Assembly: GCA_963920665.1 (NCBI GenBank)
Contig: OY987267.1
Location: 27,204,485 to 27,268,484, forward strand
Length of the DNA stretch: 64,000 bases
Direction: 5' to 3'
Origin: Straminergon stramineum
Taxonomy: Eukaryota; Streptophyta; Bryopsida; Hypnales; Calliergonaceae
Position numbers and translations under genes: made by a program. Within the stretch, counting starts at the first letter, position 1, and the number at the start of each line of letters is the position of its first letter. The notes under the pieces were generated by a model, which was not told the DNA's origin, made no database searches, and worked only from the letters and a program-made list of their open reading frames with translations. This document shows, one piece after another, positions 47,147-59,088 of this stretch.

Positions 47147-48120
47147 CACTACAAGGAAACGGGTGTTTTATGACTACAAAAATATGACTGAGGATGACTG
47201 GCGACTTTTCGCAGTCATATTTTTGGAGGCCAACTCTTTGAAAAAAAATATGACTACAAATATGATTGCTAGTCATGTTTTGGCCTTGTACGTTGCGGGC
47301 GTATAGTATATGTTCGTTGGAAACTCCAAAATACTTCATAGAGCTTCATAGGGAACATGTTTGGGGAACGCACAGTCATATTTATTAGTCATATTTTTTC
47401 ATCAGTCATATTTTGTAGTCATATTTTTATAATAGTCACATTTTTTTCTTTTGGGCAGCTTGAAGAAAATTTGGGTAGGAAATACATTTGGAGAGTGCTA
47501 AATCATATTTGCTAGTCATAATTTCACTTTAGTCATATTTTGCAGTCATATTTTTGAGTCAATCATATTTTGTAGTCATATTTTTATGATAGTCACATTT
47601 TTTTCTTTTGGGCAGCTTGAAGAAAATTTGGGCGGGAAATATATTTGGAGAGTGCTAAATCATGTTTGCTAGTCATAATTTCACTTTAGTCATATTTATT
47701 AGTCATATTTTTGAGTCAGTCATATTTTATAGTCATATTTTTATAATAGTCACATTTTTTTTCTTTTGGGTAGTTCGAAGAAAATTTGGACGAGGATTAT
47801 ATTTGGAGAGTGCTAAATCATGTTTGCTAGTCATAATTTCACTTTAGTCATATTTTTGAATCAGTCATATTTATTAGTCATATTTTTGCATCAGTCATAT
47901 TTTGCAGTCATATTTATTAGTCTTATTTTTGTATCAATCATATTTTGCAGTCATATTTTTTTTTTTTAGGCAACTTGAAGAAAATTTGGGTGGGAAATAT
48001 ATTTGGAGTACTAAATCATATTTGCTAGTCATAATTTCACTTTAGTCATATTTTGCAATCGTATTTTTGAGTCAGTCATATTTTGTAGACACATTTCTTT
48101 GGTAGTTATTTTTTGTTTTT

Positions 48121-51100
48121 TTGGTGGGAGCCTAAGGAAAAGGTTGGTAATCTAAGATGGGTCTTCTATATTTTGTCCCTAGAGGCCATTCCTTGGGATG
48201 ACTTTGTTTAATATCTATTAAAAAAAATTCTTTTCTTTTGTATGATGTATCTATTACAGAATTAATATCCAAATAATTCGGGATGGCACATGTTTATATT
48301 TCAATTAATATATTTAAAATTTTTATAGGAATTAGAAAAGGAATAGAGAGGAATAAAACGATTAATAGTAGGAGATAATCAATTTTTATTTGAGTATTTA
48401 AGAAAAAATTAGAGAGGAATAAAAGTCTATGGACAAACCAAAGCACCAAGGTAGGACTAAGCTTGATAATCCAAGATAGAAATCGGGCCTACCTTGATTC
48501 ACTATTGGAATTTGCTATGGAATTGGCTAATTATGTTAAGTGATTGTGATGGCTAATGTGAAGCAAAATCTAATGCATTTAAACTAGTAATGTAGATTGA
48601 AGGCTATAGAGTTTAGAAAAATTACTTGAAGATTGGAAAAAATCTAATCCAAAGAGAAGAAAGAATAGTGTGAGAAAAATTCATGCTTGAGTGGCCATGG
48701 AGCAAGAGTAAGTGAGGAGTGCGATTTGTGTTGAGAGTCTCTAAGTGTTTGAAGAAGAAGCATAGGTTCCAAGTTCCTACTCCAAGCTTTGGACATGGTT
48801 AGGAGACTAATATGACCCCCTTATAAGGATTTGACTATGTATTAAACAAAGATTGTTGATTATAATACATGTAGTTGATCAAATGAATTTTTCAAGTCTT
48901 ACGTAAATATTTAGTTATCACTTACGAGGTTGATGTTGTTACAATTGTTTGATTCTTAGAGTAATTAGAAATTAATTAGTAGTAGTAGAAGTCAAAGATT
49001 GCAATTCTAAAACATTTCAAAAAATGAAGGAAAAAAACAAAAAATGTTGAAAATAATTTGAAGAAAGTCAAGAGGGGAAAGTAGAAAGAAATAGGTTGAA
49101 AGAAAAGAATGAGATCATATATCTAATTTATACTCCTTGTTGTAAAAGTTGTTATTTAAGTTGTATCCAAAAATACAAAAAATGTAACAAAAATGGATTA
49201 AAGCAGACTTCATGATACAATTACAATATATATGTTGAAGAATAGGGATATTGTGAAAACAAATTCCAAAGCATGTCCTTAAATTTAGCACTTAGTTTAT
49301 TCTCTTCTTGTAGAAATTATAGTTGTGCTAGAAATTAGAGGTTTAAATCAAACCTCTAAGAACTTATTAAATCCAATTTGGAATTCAAGAATACTTCGTT
49401 AATTTGTAGAGGATTCCAATAACATATCACACTTAAAAAAATAGAGAAAAATTATGGAAGATAGAGTACGATGAAATTGGATAATCTATGGTATTAGTTT
49501 TGGATTAAAAATACCAAAGTTCATCCAATTCAAGTAAAAAAGGAAACTTGAAATTTATTGACATTTAAAATTCAATTTTGAAAGTATGAATGAATTTGAA
49601 ATTATACGCTAAGAGAAAATGTTGGATGAAATCTTGAAGGATAAATTAAAAACAAACCTTCATCCATCTATATTTTTTTGCTAAAAACATTTCCTTATAA
49701 ATATCTTTACGATTTTAGAATAGGCCTACAACGTTCTACAACTTAAATTAACAAATTTTAAAATTTCTCAACTAGGATTTGGAAGTCTAGAGTTTTGACC
49801 TTGATTGGCCAAAACCATCTAAAACCTTTAACTTTTATAGTTTGAGTGTGTTTTAGTTTAGATGTGAATCACTTACAGTTTATCATTAGAAAAAAATTGT
49901 TCATTGCTTAGAATACCCATTGAACAATATTTAAATATCCAACTTAGGATTTGAAGTTCAACAACAAAAAATATAGTTGTGTTTATTTTGTCTCAAAGAT
50001 ATAGATAAAACACTTATATATATCATGTATTGAAGTTTGTTTGTTTTTTAGAAAGGTTCTCCGTAATGTCATATAAGTTGTATTTATAAAGAATCTATAT
50101 AGGGTTGTTTAGAAGTTATAGAATTATTCATATGAAGATTGAGGCTCACTGTGATATACATGGTTGAATTGCAATTAAAAAATGGTTGTTTAAATGTTTT
50201 TACAAGGATATAGACTATAAAAACATAATCCCTTTTAAGAAATTCAAAGATCTTTTTCAATATTGTCTTTGTAAAATACTTTTGCTCTTATATACTTAGT
50301 GCATGGACGTAGATAATTTGATTCATGCATGACTTTTTTTTGCTATAACTATAGGTGCTTAAGGCCTTGTAACTTCCCTTTACACATTTTGTAGAGTTGT
50401 ATTACAACATACATCCACTTTGTAGCAAATTTTGTTGTTAAAATTATTTAATTGTTTAGTATAGTTATATTTATTGACTCGCATGACTACGTCAAGTCAC
50501 ATGACTAGGGTTTTAAAACCCTAGCCGCCACTTCTATGTAGCCGCCACTAATTTAGGGTTTTGAAACCCTAGCCGCCATTTTTTCTTCTTCTTCCTTGTT
50601 TTTTGTTGTCTCTTACGTTTTGCTTCTTCTTGTTTTCTAGCTCTTGGTTCTTTTTGCCTCCTAGTTCTTTTTGCCTCCTAGTTCTTCCTTTTTGTTGCTT
50701 CTTAGTTCTTGATCTTTGTTTTTTAGTTCTTGATCTTTGCTTCTAATTTCTTCTTGTTACCTCTTAATTCTTGCTTCCTAGTTCTTCCTTTTTGTTGCTT
50801 CTTAGTTCTTAATCTTTGTTTTTTAGTTCTTGATCTTTGCTTCTAATTTCTTCTTGTTACCTCTTAATTCTTGCTTCCTAGTTCTTCCTTTTTGTTGCTT
50901 CTTAGTTCTTGATCTTTGTTTTTTAGTTCTTGATCTTTGCTTCTAATTTCTTCTTATTACCTCTTAATTCTTGCTTCCTAGTTCTTCCTTTTTGTTGCTT
51001 CTTAGTTCTTGATCTTTGTTTTTTAGTTCTTGATCTTTGCTTCTAATTTCTTCTTATTACCTCTTAATTCTTGCTTCCTAGTTCTTAATTTTTGTTTCTT

Positions 51101-52180
51101 TTTAGTTCTTGATTCTTGTTTGTAGTTTCTTCTTATTACATCATAATTCTTGCTTCTTAGTTTCTCCTTTTTTTGCTTCTTAGTTCTTGATTATTATTTC
51201 TAGTTTTTTCTTGTTCTATCTTAATTTTTGCTTCCTAGTTCTTGTCTTTTGTTGTTTCCTAATTGTTACTTTTAATTTCTTTTTGATTCATTTTAACTTG
51301 TGTTTCTTGTTTTTTTTAATTCTTGTTTTTTCTTGTTATTTATTGCATTTGATTGCATCTTAAATTGTGTTTTTTGTTGCTTCTTGTTGCATCTAAGTTC
51401 TTTCTTTTTCTTGTTATTTATTGCATCTTAAATCATATTTCTTGTTGCTTCTTGTTGCCTTTTAGTTCTTATTTTCTCTTGTTATTTGTTGCATTTTATT
51501 CTATTTTATTGCATCTTAAGTTGTGTCTCTTGTTTTGTTTTGTAGCACCTTAATTCTTACTTTTTGTTTATTATTACCTCTTAACACTTGCCACCTTCTA
51601 GTTCTTGTTTCTTTTATCACTATTGTTGTTATTTCTTCTTATTTATTTATGTTTTCTAAAGATATAGTGGTTATGAATTTTTCTTACTTTAAACTTGTGC
51701 TTCATATTTTTTGTTGCCTGAAATCTTTGAAGGTTGAGCTATATTGTTCATTCACTAAAAATTAATCTCCTTCATTGTATATGTAGGCAGTTAAAGCTGG
51801 ATTGAAGTTATCGGAGGCTACTTACAACACTTGAGAGGCAACTTCTTCAAATTTCAGTAAGAAATATAGGTCCTAGAGCTTATAGGAATATACACTTATT
51901 GAGTGTCATTGTCATATGTTTTGTGTTAGTGACTATTAAATGCCATTGAAAAGAGTCACATTTTTTATGGCATTTTCTCTCTTTAATATGATTGTCTTTT
52001 ATGCATCTCATAAATCATATGTACTCAATTTTTATTTGATGGAGTCATTTATTTAGCTGCTAAACCTTGTTGATGCATGATTGCAACGCCTCAAGTCGAT
52101 TTAGAATGTATGGAGTGTGATTGTAGTTTATGACAAAAGCTACTATAAACCTCAAGTCATCCCAATTACAAATATTACTT
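48121..52180. other. Interior of the CACTA element
   Basis: No coding region was recognised. 48300-50500 is AT-rich and includes a segment at 49440-49680 with the GGATGAAATTT/AAATTTCATCC-type motifs also seen outside the element. About 50500-50580 has two copies of AGGGTTTTAAAACCCTAGCC-like sequence. 50600-51760 is strongly pyrimidine-rich. Confidence 0.5.
50681..51080. repeat. Exact 100 bp tandem repeat, four copies
   Basis: Copies begin GTTCTTCCTTTTTGTTGCTT at 50681, 50781, 50881 and 50981, so the period is exactly 100 bp. They differ by only a few substitutions, such as GTTCTTGATC versus GTTCTTAATC. The unit is itself built of shorter TTCTT and TAGTTCTTG phrases, and diverged copies continue to about 51560. 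It is non-coding. The near identity of the copies points to recent amplification. Confidence 0.9.
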
Positions 52181-53112
52181 GCTTGAGTCATATTTTATAA
52201 TATATCTTAGTCAAAATATGACTTGTTGTAGTTATATAATGCTCACAATCATATTATTAATGTGACTCTATACTTTTAAAATTATGACTACATTCAATTA
52301 TAAAATTACAAGTAATATTCCATGTGAACTACTACATGAACTAAAATATGACTTACATTAGTCATATTTCACATCAATAAAATTATGACTCATGAAGGTC
52401 ATATTCCACATCAAGAAAAAATTATGACTTTCTAGAGTCATTTTTACATCAACATGTAGAGCATATGACTCATAAGAGTCATTTTTCATAATCACAAAAA
52501 ATATGACTCACGAAAGTCATTTTTCACATCAACCAAAAATATGACTCATGAAGGTCATATTTCACATCAACAAAAAATACGACCCACTAGAGTCATTTTT
52601 ATATCAACATATAGAGAATATGATTCATGAGAGTCATTTTTCACATCGACAAAAAATATGACTCATGAGAGTCATTTTTCACATCAACCAAAAATATGAC
52701 TCATAGAAGTCATATTCCACGTTCATAAAAAATATGACTACATAGAGTCATATGCCACATGAACCAAAATATGACTCAACGTAGTCATATTCCACGTTAG
52801 CCAAAAATATGACTACATGGAGTCATATGCCACGTAGACTTTTTTTTTCTTTTGCCCGGGCAGTTCAATGAAAAGTCAAGACTCCAAGGATAGTCAACAT
52901 ATACGCCACATAGGCAAAATACGGCTAAGTATACCCCAAATACAAATGACTGCAAATATGACTCATGAAAAATTTGACTAGTCAGTAATGACTAGACCCA
53001 GTCATATCGCGCGTCATCTACAGTGTTTTCTGTTTAAGTCATATTTTGAGATTTTATGACTCATTGCAGTCATTTTTTGAAGTCATAAAACACCCGTTTT
53101 GTTGTAGTGACA

Positions 53113-54585
53113 CGAAGGTATCGATGAGTATCCAACACCTCTCCATGTTCCTCCAGTTTCACACCATACACCTTACAATTTCCAAGTTGAAGATGCTTTA
53201 CACATTGGCAAATTGGATGAAGCATTCTTAGATAGCCAAGAGAACAAAATTGATGGAAGAAATTCTAGTTGTGAGGAACTAGAAGAAGATGACATTGAAG
53301 AAGGCCCCTACACCACTCATGAGACCAGATCACTCGAGGAGCTTTGGTGGCCACTTGAGCTTCTCCACAATGCGGAGGATTACGAGCATCATCAAAGTAG
53401 GAGATTGCAAGCAAGCATGGGGAGAAAGAATCAAGAGCAACAAATTATTGAGGAGCAATGTGGAGAAGACGAAGCAAGAGCAACAACCCAACATGAGAGG
53501 ACAAGGAGTCGAGAAGGAGCTGACAGGAGTAGTCGGGAGGTAACCAGGAGGCGGAGGCTACGACCAGGAGGCAACCGGGAGGCGGAGACTGCAGCAGGCT
53601 ACATCAAAGCGGCGACTCCAACAGCAACCTTCGGGGAGAGCGCGGGGAGCATCAAGGTACTTGGCGGGAATGTCAACAACCCCGAGGGAACTTTTGAGAA
53701 CACCAGTGAGCCCTCACATACCCCTTCCTCCTCTGTCTAGACCTGCTTCCAACCCAATCAGCCCAGCATATGGGAAGGAAATGGAGGATTGATGGCTTGG
53801 AGATGCCATCAATTTTGTTAGTGATGGTAATTTGGGACAGGAGGATGAGGGTTTTGCACATGGAGAGGGAGAGGATGAAGGCATGGCACAAGGGTTTCAA
53901 AATGATGGAGGTGAGGAATTTTTTGATGGTGGAGGAAATTGGATCGCATTACTTCATCGTTGTTTGAGAATGGGATATGTCACCACTATGAATTACAATA
54001 GTGACAGTGCAACAGAGTTGGAGTATGGTTCATTGGATTTTAGTGATAATGGTGGTGATGTTGAAGATGTGAATAGCATCAAGTATCTTTACCAGGACTA
54101 TACTTGGTCCCAAAAATTCATGACATACCATCCAAAGCCCCAAGAATTTCTAGGGTCCTCAGGGTCAAAAAATTTCTGGAGGTACTTCCCTACATTTGCA
54201 AATTTATTTGACATTTTTTGGCCCATCTCTATTTTATGGGCCATTATGGCAGAGACAAACCGTTATGCCACTACGGTGAATACAAATGGGAAGACTTATG
54301 GGGGGCCACAATGGAAACCCTTTTTTTTAGAGTTGAAGACTTCTATAGCTATTGTTTTGTACATGGGCATGAAGAGACAACTGAATGTAAGAACTTATTG
54401 GCATAAAAAGGGCTCTATTTTTCATTGCCCTACTATTTCAAGTCTCATGTCCCGCACTTGTTTTCAACTTCTTACTAGATGCTTGCATGTTACCAACCCA
54501 TCAACCTATAAAAGGGACACGACCATGCTGGGGTATGATAAAATGGGTCAAGTCCGGTGGCTCATCAATGCCATTCATGAAAACT
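53113..54585 (+). pseudogene. piggyBac transposase, segment 2 (N-terminal and first DDE part)
   Basis: The first frame runs from 53113 to a stop at 53738-53740 and is hydrophilic, with E/R-rich stretches. A second frame, shifted, is open from about 53790 to the element C insertion at 54585. The second holds the start of the piggyBac DDE_Tnp_1_7 domain: FWPISILWAIMAETNRYATT, GPQWKPFFLELKTSIAIVLY, KGSIFHCPTISSLMSRTCFQ and YDKMGQVRWLINAIHEN. At 54585 the codons continue in frame to 59089 once element C and one AAACT copy are removed. A frameshift or intron lies near 53740-53790, and a TGA precedes the second frame. Confidence 0.85.
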
Positions 54586-54847
54586 TGTGGCGACGTGAAA
54601 CTTTAATTTTTTTGGTTTACCTAGGAAAACTAACCAGAAACCGAAAAGTAGGTATCTGGATCTAGCTAAGGAACCATCGGGAGCTAAAATAGAGAAGGAA
54701 AATGAGGTAGTAGATGGATCAGCTCCAATCTAGTCCCAATAGGAGAACAGATGAGAACGTATCTCTGACAGAATAGGGAATGGACCGGATATTGTGGAAG
54801 AACCGAATCTAGAATAGGTCATGATGAGGTGATAGGGGTCCAACGAC

Positions 54848-54856
54848 TATATAAGG
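54848..54856 (+). promoter_or_regulatory. TATA-like promoter element of element C
   Basis: TATATAAGG sits about 140 bp upstream of the first open frame (54988) and about 260 bp inside the element. Position and sequence fit a core promoter for the element C gene. There is no direct evidence of transcription. Confidence 0.5.
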
Positions 54857-54987
54857 ATTGGCCTGCCCAGTTGAACCTCTTTTGCATTTTTCGCTTGTCT
54901 TAGCGCTCTCCACACTCTGAGCTCCCTGCTCTCATTTGTGACTTAGTCATTTGTGTAAGTTTTGTGTGAAAGTGTCTTTTTTGAGAG

Positions 54988-57929
54988 TTGTATTGTTATT
55001 GTTTTGATTTCCAATTGAGATCGGAGAGAGAAAGTGAAGAACGGGACGTGCAGCTAGGAGAGAGTGAGGTAGAATTAGAAAAGGGTTCTCAGCTTGCATC
55101 CATGTCCATGCCACAGCTTAGGAGAAGTAGAGGCGGACAGGCTAGTACGTCCTCGGTGGAGGTGAAATTCCGGAAGGTGATTCTAGTTATTCCCTCTACC
55201 GAACCAGCCAAGTCCCAATTCATAGAGGATTTGACTTCCATGGGTTGCTTGGGGTTTGCAAAGAAACTTTGGGGCTTCAAGGAGGAAGTGATGGTGAGGG
55301 AACTCTTGGGCAAGCTGTTCAATGAGTTTGACAACACCATGAGAGAGCAGTTCCGCATCTCTCGACGGAGGAGGTCTGGAGAGCGATGTACAATTTCCGG
55401 TCAGGGGGATTAGGAATGGCAAACAGGAAAGACGAGTTCGTCCGAGGCAAGTTCTAGGGTGTTGTCCACCCAAAGGATGGCTACTCTGTAGAGGATTGCG
55501 TAGACAAGCGCCACCACCGGCTTCTGCAGTTCCTCGTTCCGATCCTACATCCGGAAAAGCCAACGAGGGCAACAATCTCCCTCGCAAATACCATCTTCGG
55601 CGCCTTGAGGAGAGACCAGAGAGTCGACTGGGTCCGGATCATTTCCGATTTGGTCACCCAACTCGTAGATAGAGTTGGAAAGAATAGGGCCACTCCAGTG
55701 TGTCCCTACCTCATCCATCTCTACCATTCCCATCAACTCCTAAGCACTGGAGAGGAGAAGGTGTGGAGGGCTCAAGAAGTCCTCCTGAAGTATGGAGAAT
55801 CGGAAACGGATGACGAAGTCAAATCTGGTTCCAATCCAAGGGATGAGAGCGAATCCGAGGATGAATAGCCAACTGTCATACGTATAGATGGCAAAAAATA
55901 CCATTTACAACACCAAAACGTGTAAACTAACTCGAAATATCGTCCTAGAGGATTCTAGATTGTTGCAGCAAGACAAGATTATCCGTTCTACCAACTTAAG
56001 GTCTCGCTTCATCTCCTTTCTTTCTTTCCGAATCACTACCTTTTCGGAATCCAATCCCAAATCCACTCCTATTTGGAGTCCAGATCCATCTCTTTACACA
56101 CAAACACTAGTTTTTAGTACCTCTGTTTTACCCTCAAAGGGTCCGCCTTTGATTGTATAGAGGGGTAGGGACTCACCACTTGTATTCCTCACTCACTCTT
56201 CTCTCTCTAAACTACATAACACACACTTAGACCAACTATTGCACTAGATCAAACCGGAAACACTCTCACAACTTTCCGGATGGCCAATCCGGAAGGCAGG
56301 TCATACAAAGCTACTTCTAGACTTTTCTACTACAACGACAGACCAACAAAAACCGAAACTGATATAGGGATTGTAAGTCATTTGCTAGATTGATCCTAGG
56401 GTTTGGCTGACCTTCCGGTAAGTGGTATGGGGATTTCTTCCACTGGCGGTTGCTTATCTCCGCACAGAACCCTCCTTGGTATTCCGGACTTCACACCCAC
56501 ACCACTCCTAATCATATTCCCATTCCAGTGTTTTAAAGGCATGTGCTCAAGACAAAAATCACTAGTCTAGACTACGTCACAAACGTTCCTTACAAATCAG
56601 ATCTAAGTCTCCTCAGATTCGGATTCCTCCTTTCCTCCTCTTCTCTTACTTAAACACACTCACAAGACAACACCGGAAAGTTGGATATATGACAGATCAA
56701 TTCCTAGCGGTCCACTTGGTGGCTCAAATTAAAGAAAGGATGACAAAATACAAACTATAATGCTATGATGGAATGAGAGGGCAACAAACTTGCCCCTCAC
56801 TTAAAAACCCAAAACAACCACAGCCAAAAAGGCACCCGAAAATCCAAGTGACCAATCACAGACTTCTTGAGAAACCCGGAAAAAGCAGATCCTACAAATC
56901 TAGAACTCGGGCCCACGCCTGGAAATCTGGATCCGATTCAAAATTCAAATCCTAACTACCTAAAATCCTAACTACTTCGCCTTTCACACCTTCTTCTAAC
57001 TGCTCCCGCCTTGGCTTGCTGATGCCTGGATGGGCGCCCTTAGAGTCGCTTTCGGAGTTGCTTTCAGAGTCGCTTTCACTGCTACCTAGGTCAATTCCGG
57101 ATCCATTTCCGGATTCTATTTTAGTCAATTCCGGATTCCATTCCGGATTCTAGGTCATTTCTGGATTACAATCAAATCCGGATTCAAGATCCATTTCGGA
57201 TTCTATTTCAATTCCGGATTCTAATCCAGATTCCACTTTAATTCCGGATTACTATTCTAGAGTCTAGGTCAATTCCAGATCACTTCCAGATTAGACTTTG
57301 GTCCGGTTACAAACTACCTGGTTTGTCTTTTGAGCCTAACTACAATAATTAAGCTAAGTGGATTCTACTTCCGTTTGCCTAACCAAGTAAAGGAAGAATT
57401 CAACACTAGAATAGTTCTATTTTATACTAAATCAATGCATTCTGAGTTTTTGTCTCGCGACACTACCGCCAAGGCTAAGCTGTTTGATGAGAAGGTGCAC
57501 GATGAGAAGAAGCCATTCGGGTCCCGGATGGTCAAGATTCTCACAAACTTTGCCGAGTAGGTTGAAGCGGCAATGAAGGAGGCACAGAAGGCGGCGGACC
57601 AGATGGAGGAGATTACTCGGATACTGTCGGGAGCCACTTGCTCTTGAGGTATTCGACTCTTTGACATATCTCTTTCAAATTTGTTCCTGGATGCAATAGC
57701 AGGGGAGGGGAAGGATACCACTCCCAAGTCCAAGAGATCGGAGGTTAAGGCGAATCTGGCTAGTAAGCCTGGAACCGCCATCAACTTAGACTCAACCCCC
57801 GTATCCACAGATGGCGACCTAGTGCCTAACCCTCAGGAGAAGGAACGGAATCGGAATTTAAACGAGATCTTCGAGCAAATGGAACCGGGAGCAGATAGTG
57901 CCACCATTGGATCTCGAGTGGGTACTTAG
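54988..57929 (+). pseudogene. Element C gene, plant transposon-protein-like, interrupted by D3
   Basis: Part 1 is 54988-55868. Its first frame (to 55413) contains SQFIEDLTSMGCLGFAKKLW and EFDNTMREQF. After a frameshift, a second frame (55605-55868) has VRIISDLVTQLVDRVGKNRA and PYLIHLYHSHQLL, then an acidic end. D3 then interrupts (55874-57462). Part 2 (57463-57929) resumes with SRMVKILTNFAE, a stop, and EAAMKEAQKAADQMEE, equivalent to the RILVDFSSRMD...LKEM block of D1 and D2. The layout and spacing are those of the PF20167-like 'putative plant transposon protein' group, tentatively. No polymerase, integrase or protease motif is present, so the element would be non-autonomous. The product's role is unknown. 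Confidence 0.5.
55874..57462 (-). mobile_element. Element D3, internally deleted copy inside element C
   Basis: On the minus strand it starts TGTCGCGAGACAAAAACTC at 57462 and ends ATACGTATGACA at 55874. The right ~300 bp match the D1/E1 start and the left ~1.2 kb match D1 from 5771 to about 6960, including the block TACCCTCAAAGGGTCCGCCT. The central coding part of D1 is absent, which makes it 1589 bp. Flanks CCAAC and CTACC agree at three of five positions. About 57088-57300 has repeated ATTCCGGATTC units. Confidence 0.75.
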
Positions 57930-58648
57930 GTGTAAATAATAGGAATGGATTTGGATCTTGTTCCGATCTGGTTAGTCGTAGGTAGGACCGAAAAGTCCGA
58001 CCCAAGTTTGCAAGCTTTTTCGCCTGTTTGTACCTTTTAGGTTGTATTTAAGTTAGTCCTTATGAAGGGTGCTATATGTTTTCTTTTTGCAAATTTTTTG
58101 TACCTTTGTATGCGCTCTTGTGTTATGTGTGTATCTCCCAAGCTTGGCAGGGTTGCATGGCGTGGAGTTAGGAAGGTGTAGGATTGATTTGTGAATTGAT
58201 TTCTTCCCTTGGTGTGTAAGTTTTCGATCCTTAGTGTATGTGAGCGGATTGTGGAAGTGTTGGGAGTAGACTTCAGTGCCTCAACAGATCTAGAGTTTTG
58301 AGTTCCAAGTGAGAAAGTCATTGTTAGGCTAGGCGGATAGGGAGGGTATCCTTAGTCGCACCAGAACTCCTAGATAGGAAATCTGGTTGAGTGTCCGATC
58401 TTCTAAGAGGTCTCACCACCTTAGTTGGTAAATGGAATAGCTCTGGTAAGTGCTGGAACAGACGAGTACACTTGTGACCACCTAGCTGTGCACGGGTAGA
58501 AACTGGCATCAAGGTCGTTGTAATAAGAAAGGATCGTATAGGGGGTCTCTGTGTGACCTGCGAATCGGATTGCTATCCGAATTGTTGTGAGGGATCAAAA
58601 CGGATCCATGTTAGTTTAGGAGAGGAAGAGATAGGACAGTGGATCTTC
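57930..58648 (+). other. 3' non-coding part of element C
   Basis: This follows the last codons of the element C gene (stop at 57927-57929) and contains no gene that I recognise. The region from 58649 to the end is shared with C2 at 43658-44104. Confidence 0.5.
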
Positions 58649-59088
58649 AACCACTATAATCTACGGAAGGAGTGGTGCGCCTACCACTCACAAAATCAAG
58701 TGGGGACCCCTCTGATGGTTCGACAGAGGCAAAACTAAACCAGAATAGGTGTGAAGATATATACGGGCAATCCAGAATGGATTGGTCCAGAGGAGTATGA
58801 GGACCAGAAGTGGTGTGGTCCTGGGATTGGGTTAAATTGGACCAATCGGAAATTTAGAGAATTGGAAGAGAATGAATCTGGTTTGATACTATCTAGTGGT
58901 TGGTTGTTTCTGGTTTTAGATCTAGGACCAGAAGGAAGGTTTAGAGGTTAATAAGGCTTACTCACTTAATAAAGTTAAATACTTCACAGAATCTCGTGGG
59001 TTTGATCTTTAGAGTCACTTCATTATGCTCTAGAGTGATTTTTGTGAGCATAACAAGGAATTTACTTGCTCTGTGCTGCGACAAAACT

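Larger units (their letters stand above)
47147..53109. mobile_element. CACTA transposon, non-autonomous, 5963 bp
   Basis: The ends are CACTACAAGGAAACGGGTGT (left) and the inverted CACTACAACAAAACGGGTGT (right), with 3 bp target duplications ACA at 47144-47146 and 53110-53112. Terminal similarity extends through TTTATGACT. Both subterminal regions (47160-48120 and 52180-53100) are packed with the short motif AGTCATATTTT in both orientations, typical of CACTA transposase-binding regions. No transposase frame was found in the 6 kb, so movement would need a transposase supplied from elsewhere. It contains a 100 bp tandem array at 50681 and an AT-rich interior. Confidence 0.92.
54586..59083 (+). 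mobile_element. Element C, TG...CA ends, AAACT duplication, no LTR repeat
   Basis: It starts TGTGGCGACG at 54586 and ends GTGCTGCGACA at 59083, with an exact 5 bp duplication AAACT at 54581-54585 and 59084-59088. The first and last several hundred bases are not copies of each other, so it is not an ordinary full-length LTR element. A TATA-like TATATAAGG at 54848-54856 precedes a decayed gene at 54988-57929, itself interrupted by D3. A second copy of its 3' end is at 43658-44104. It is either a large solo LTR that encodes a protein or a full-length element of an LTR-less type. Confidence 0.8.

Noticed and set aside
47144..53112. A CRISPR-like or satellite interpretation of the AGTCATATTTT repeats
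   Set aside because: Spacing is irregular and orientation is mixed, there are no unique equal-length spacers, and the repeats sit in the subterminal regions of a CACTA element with proven ends and TSD.
54586..59083. Element C as a standard full-length LTR retrotransposon
   Set aside because: The 5' and 3' ends are not direct repeats, there is no primer-binding site or polypurine tract pair, and no polymerase or integrase is present.
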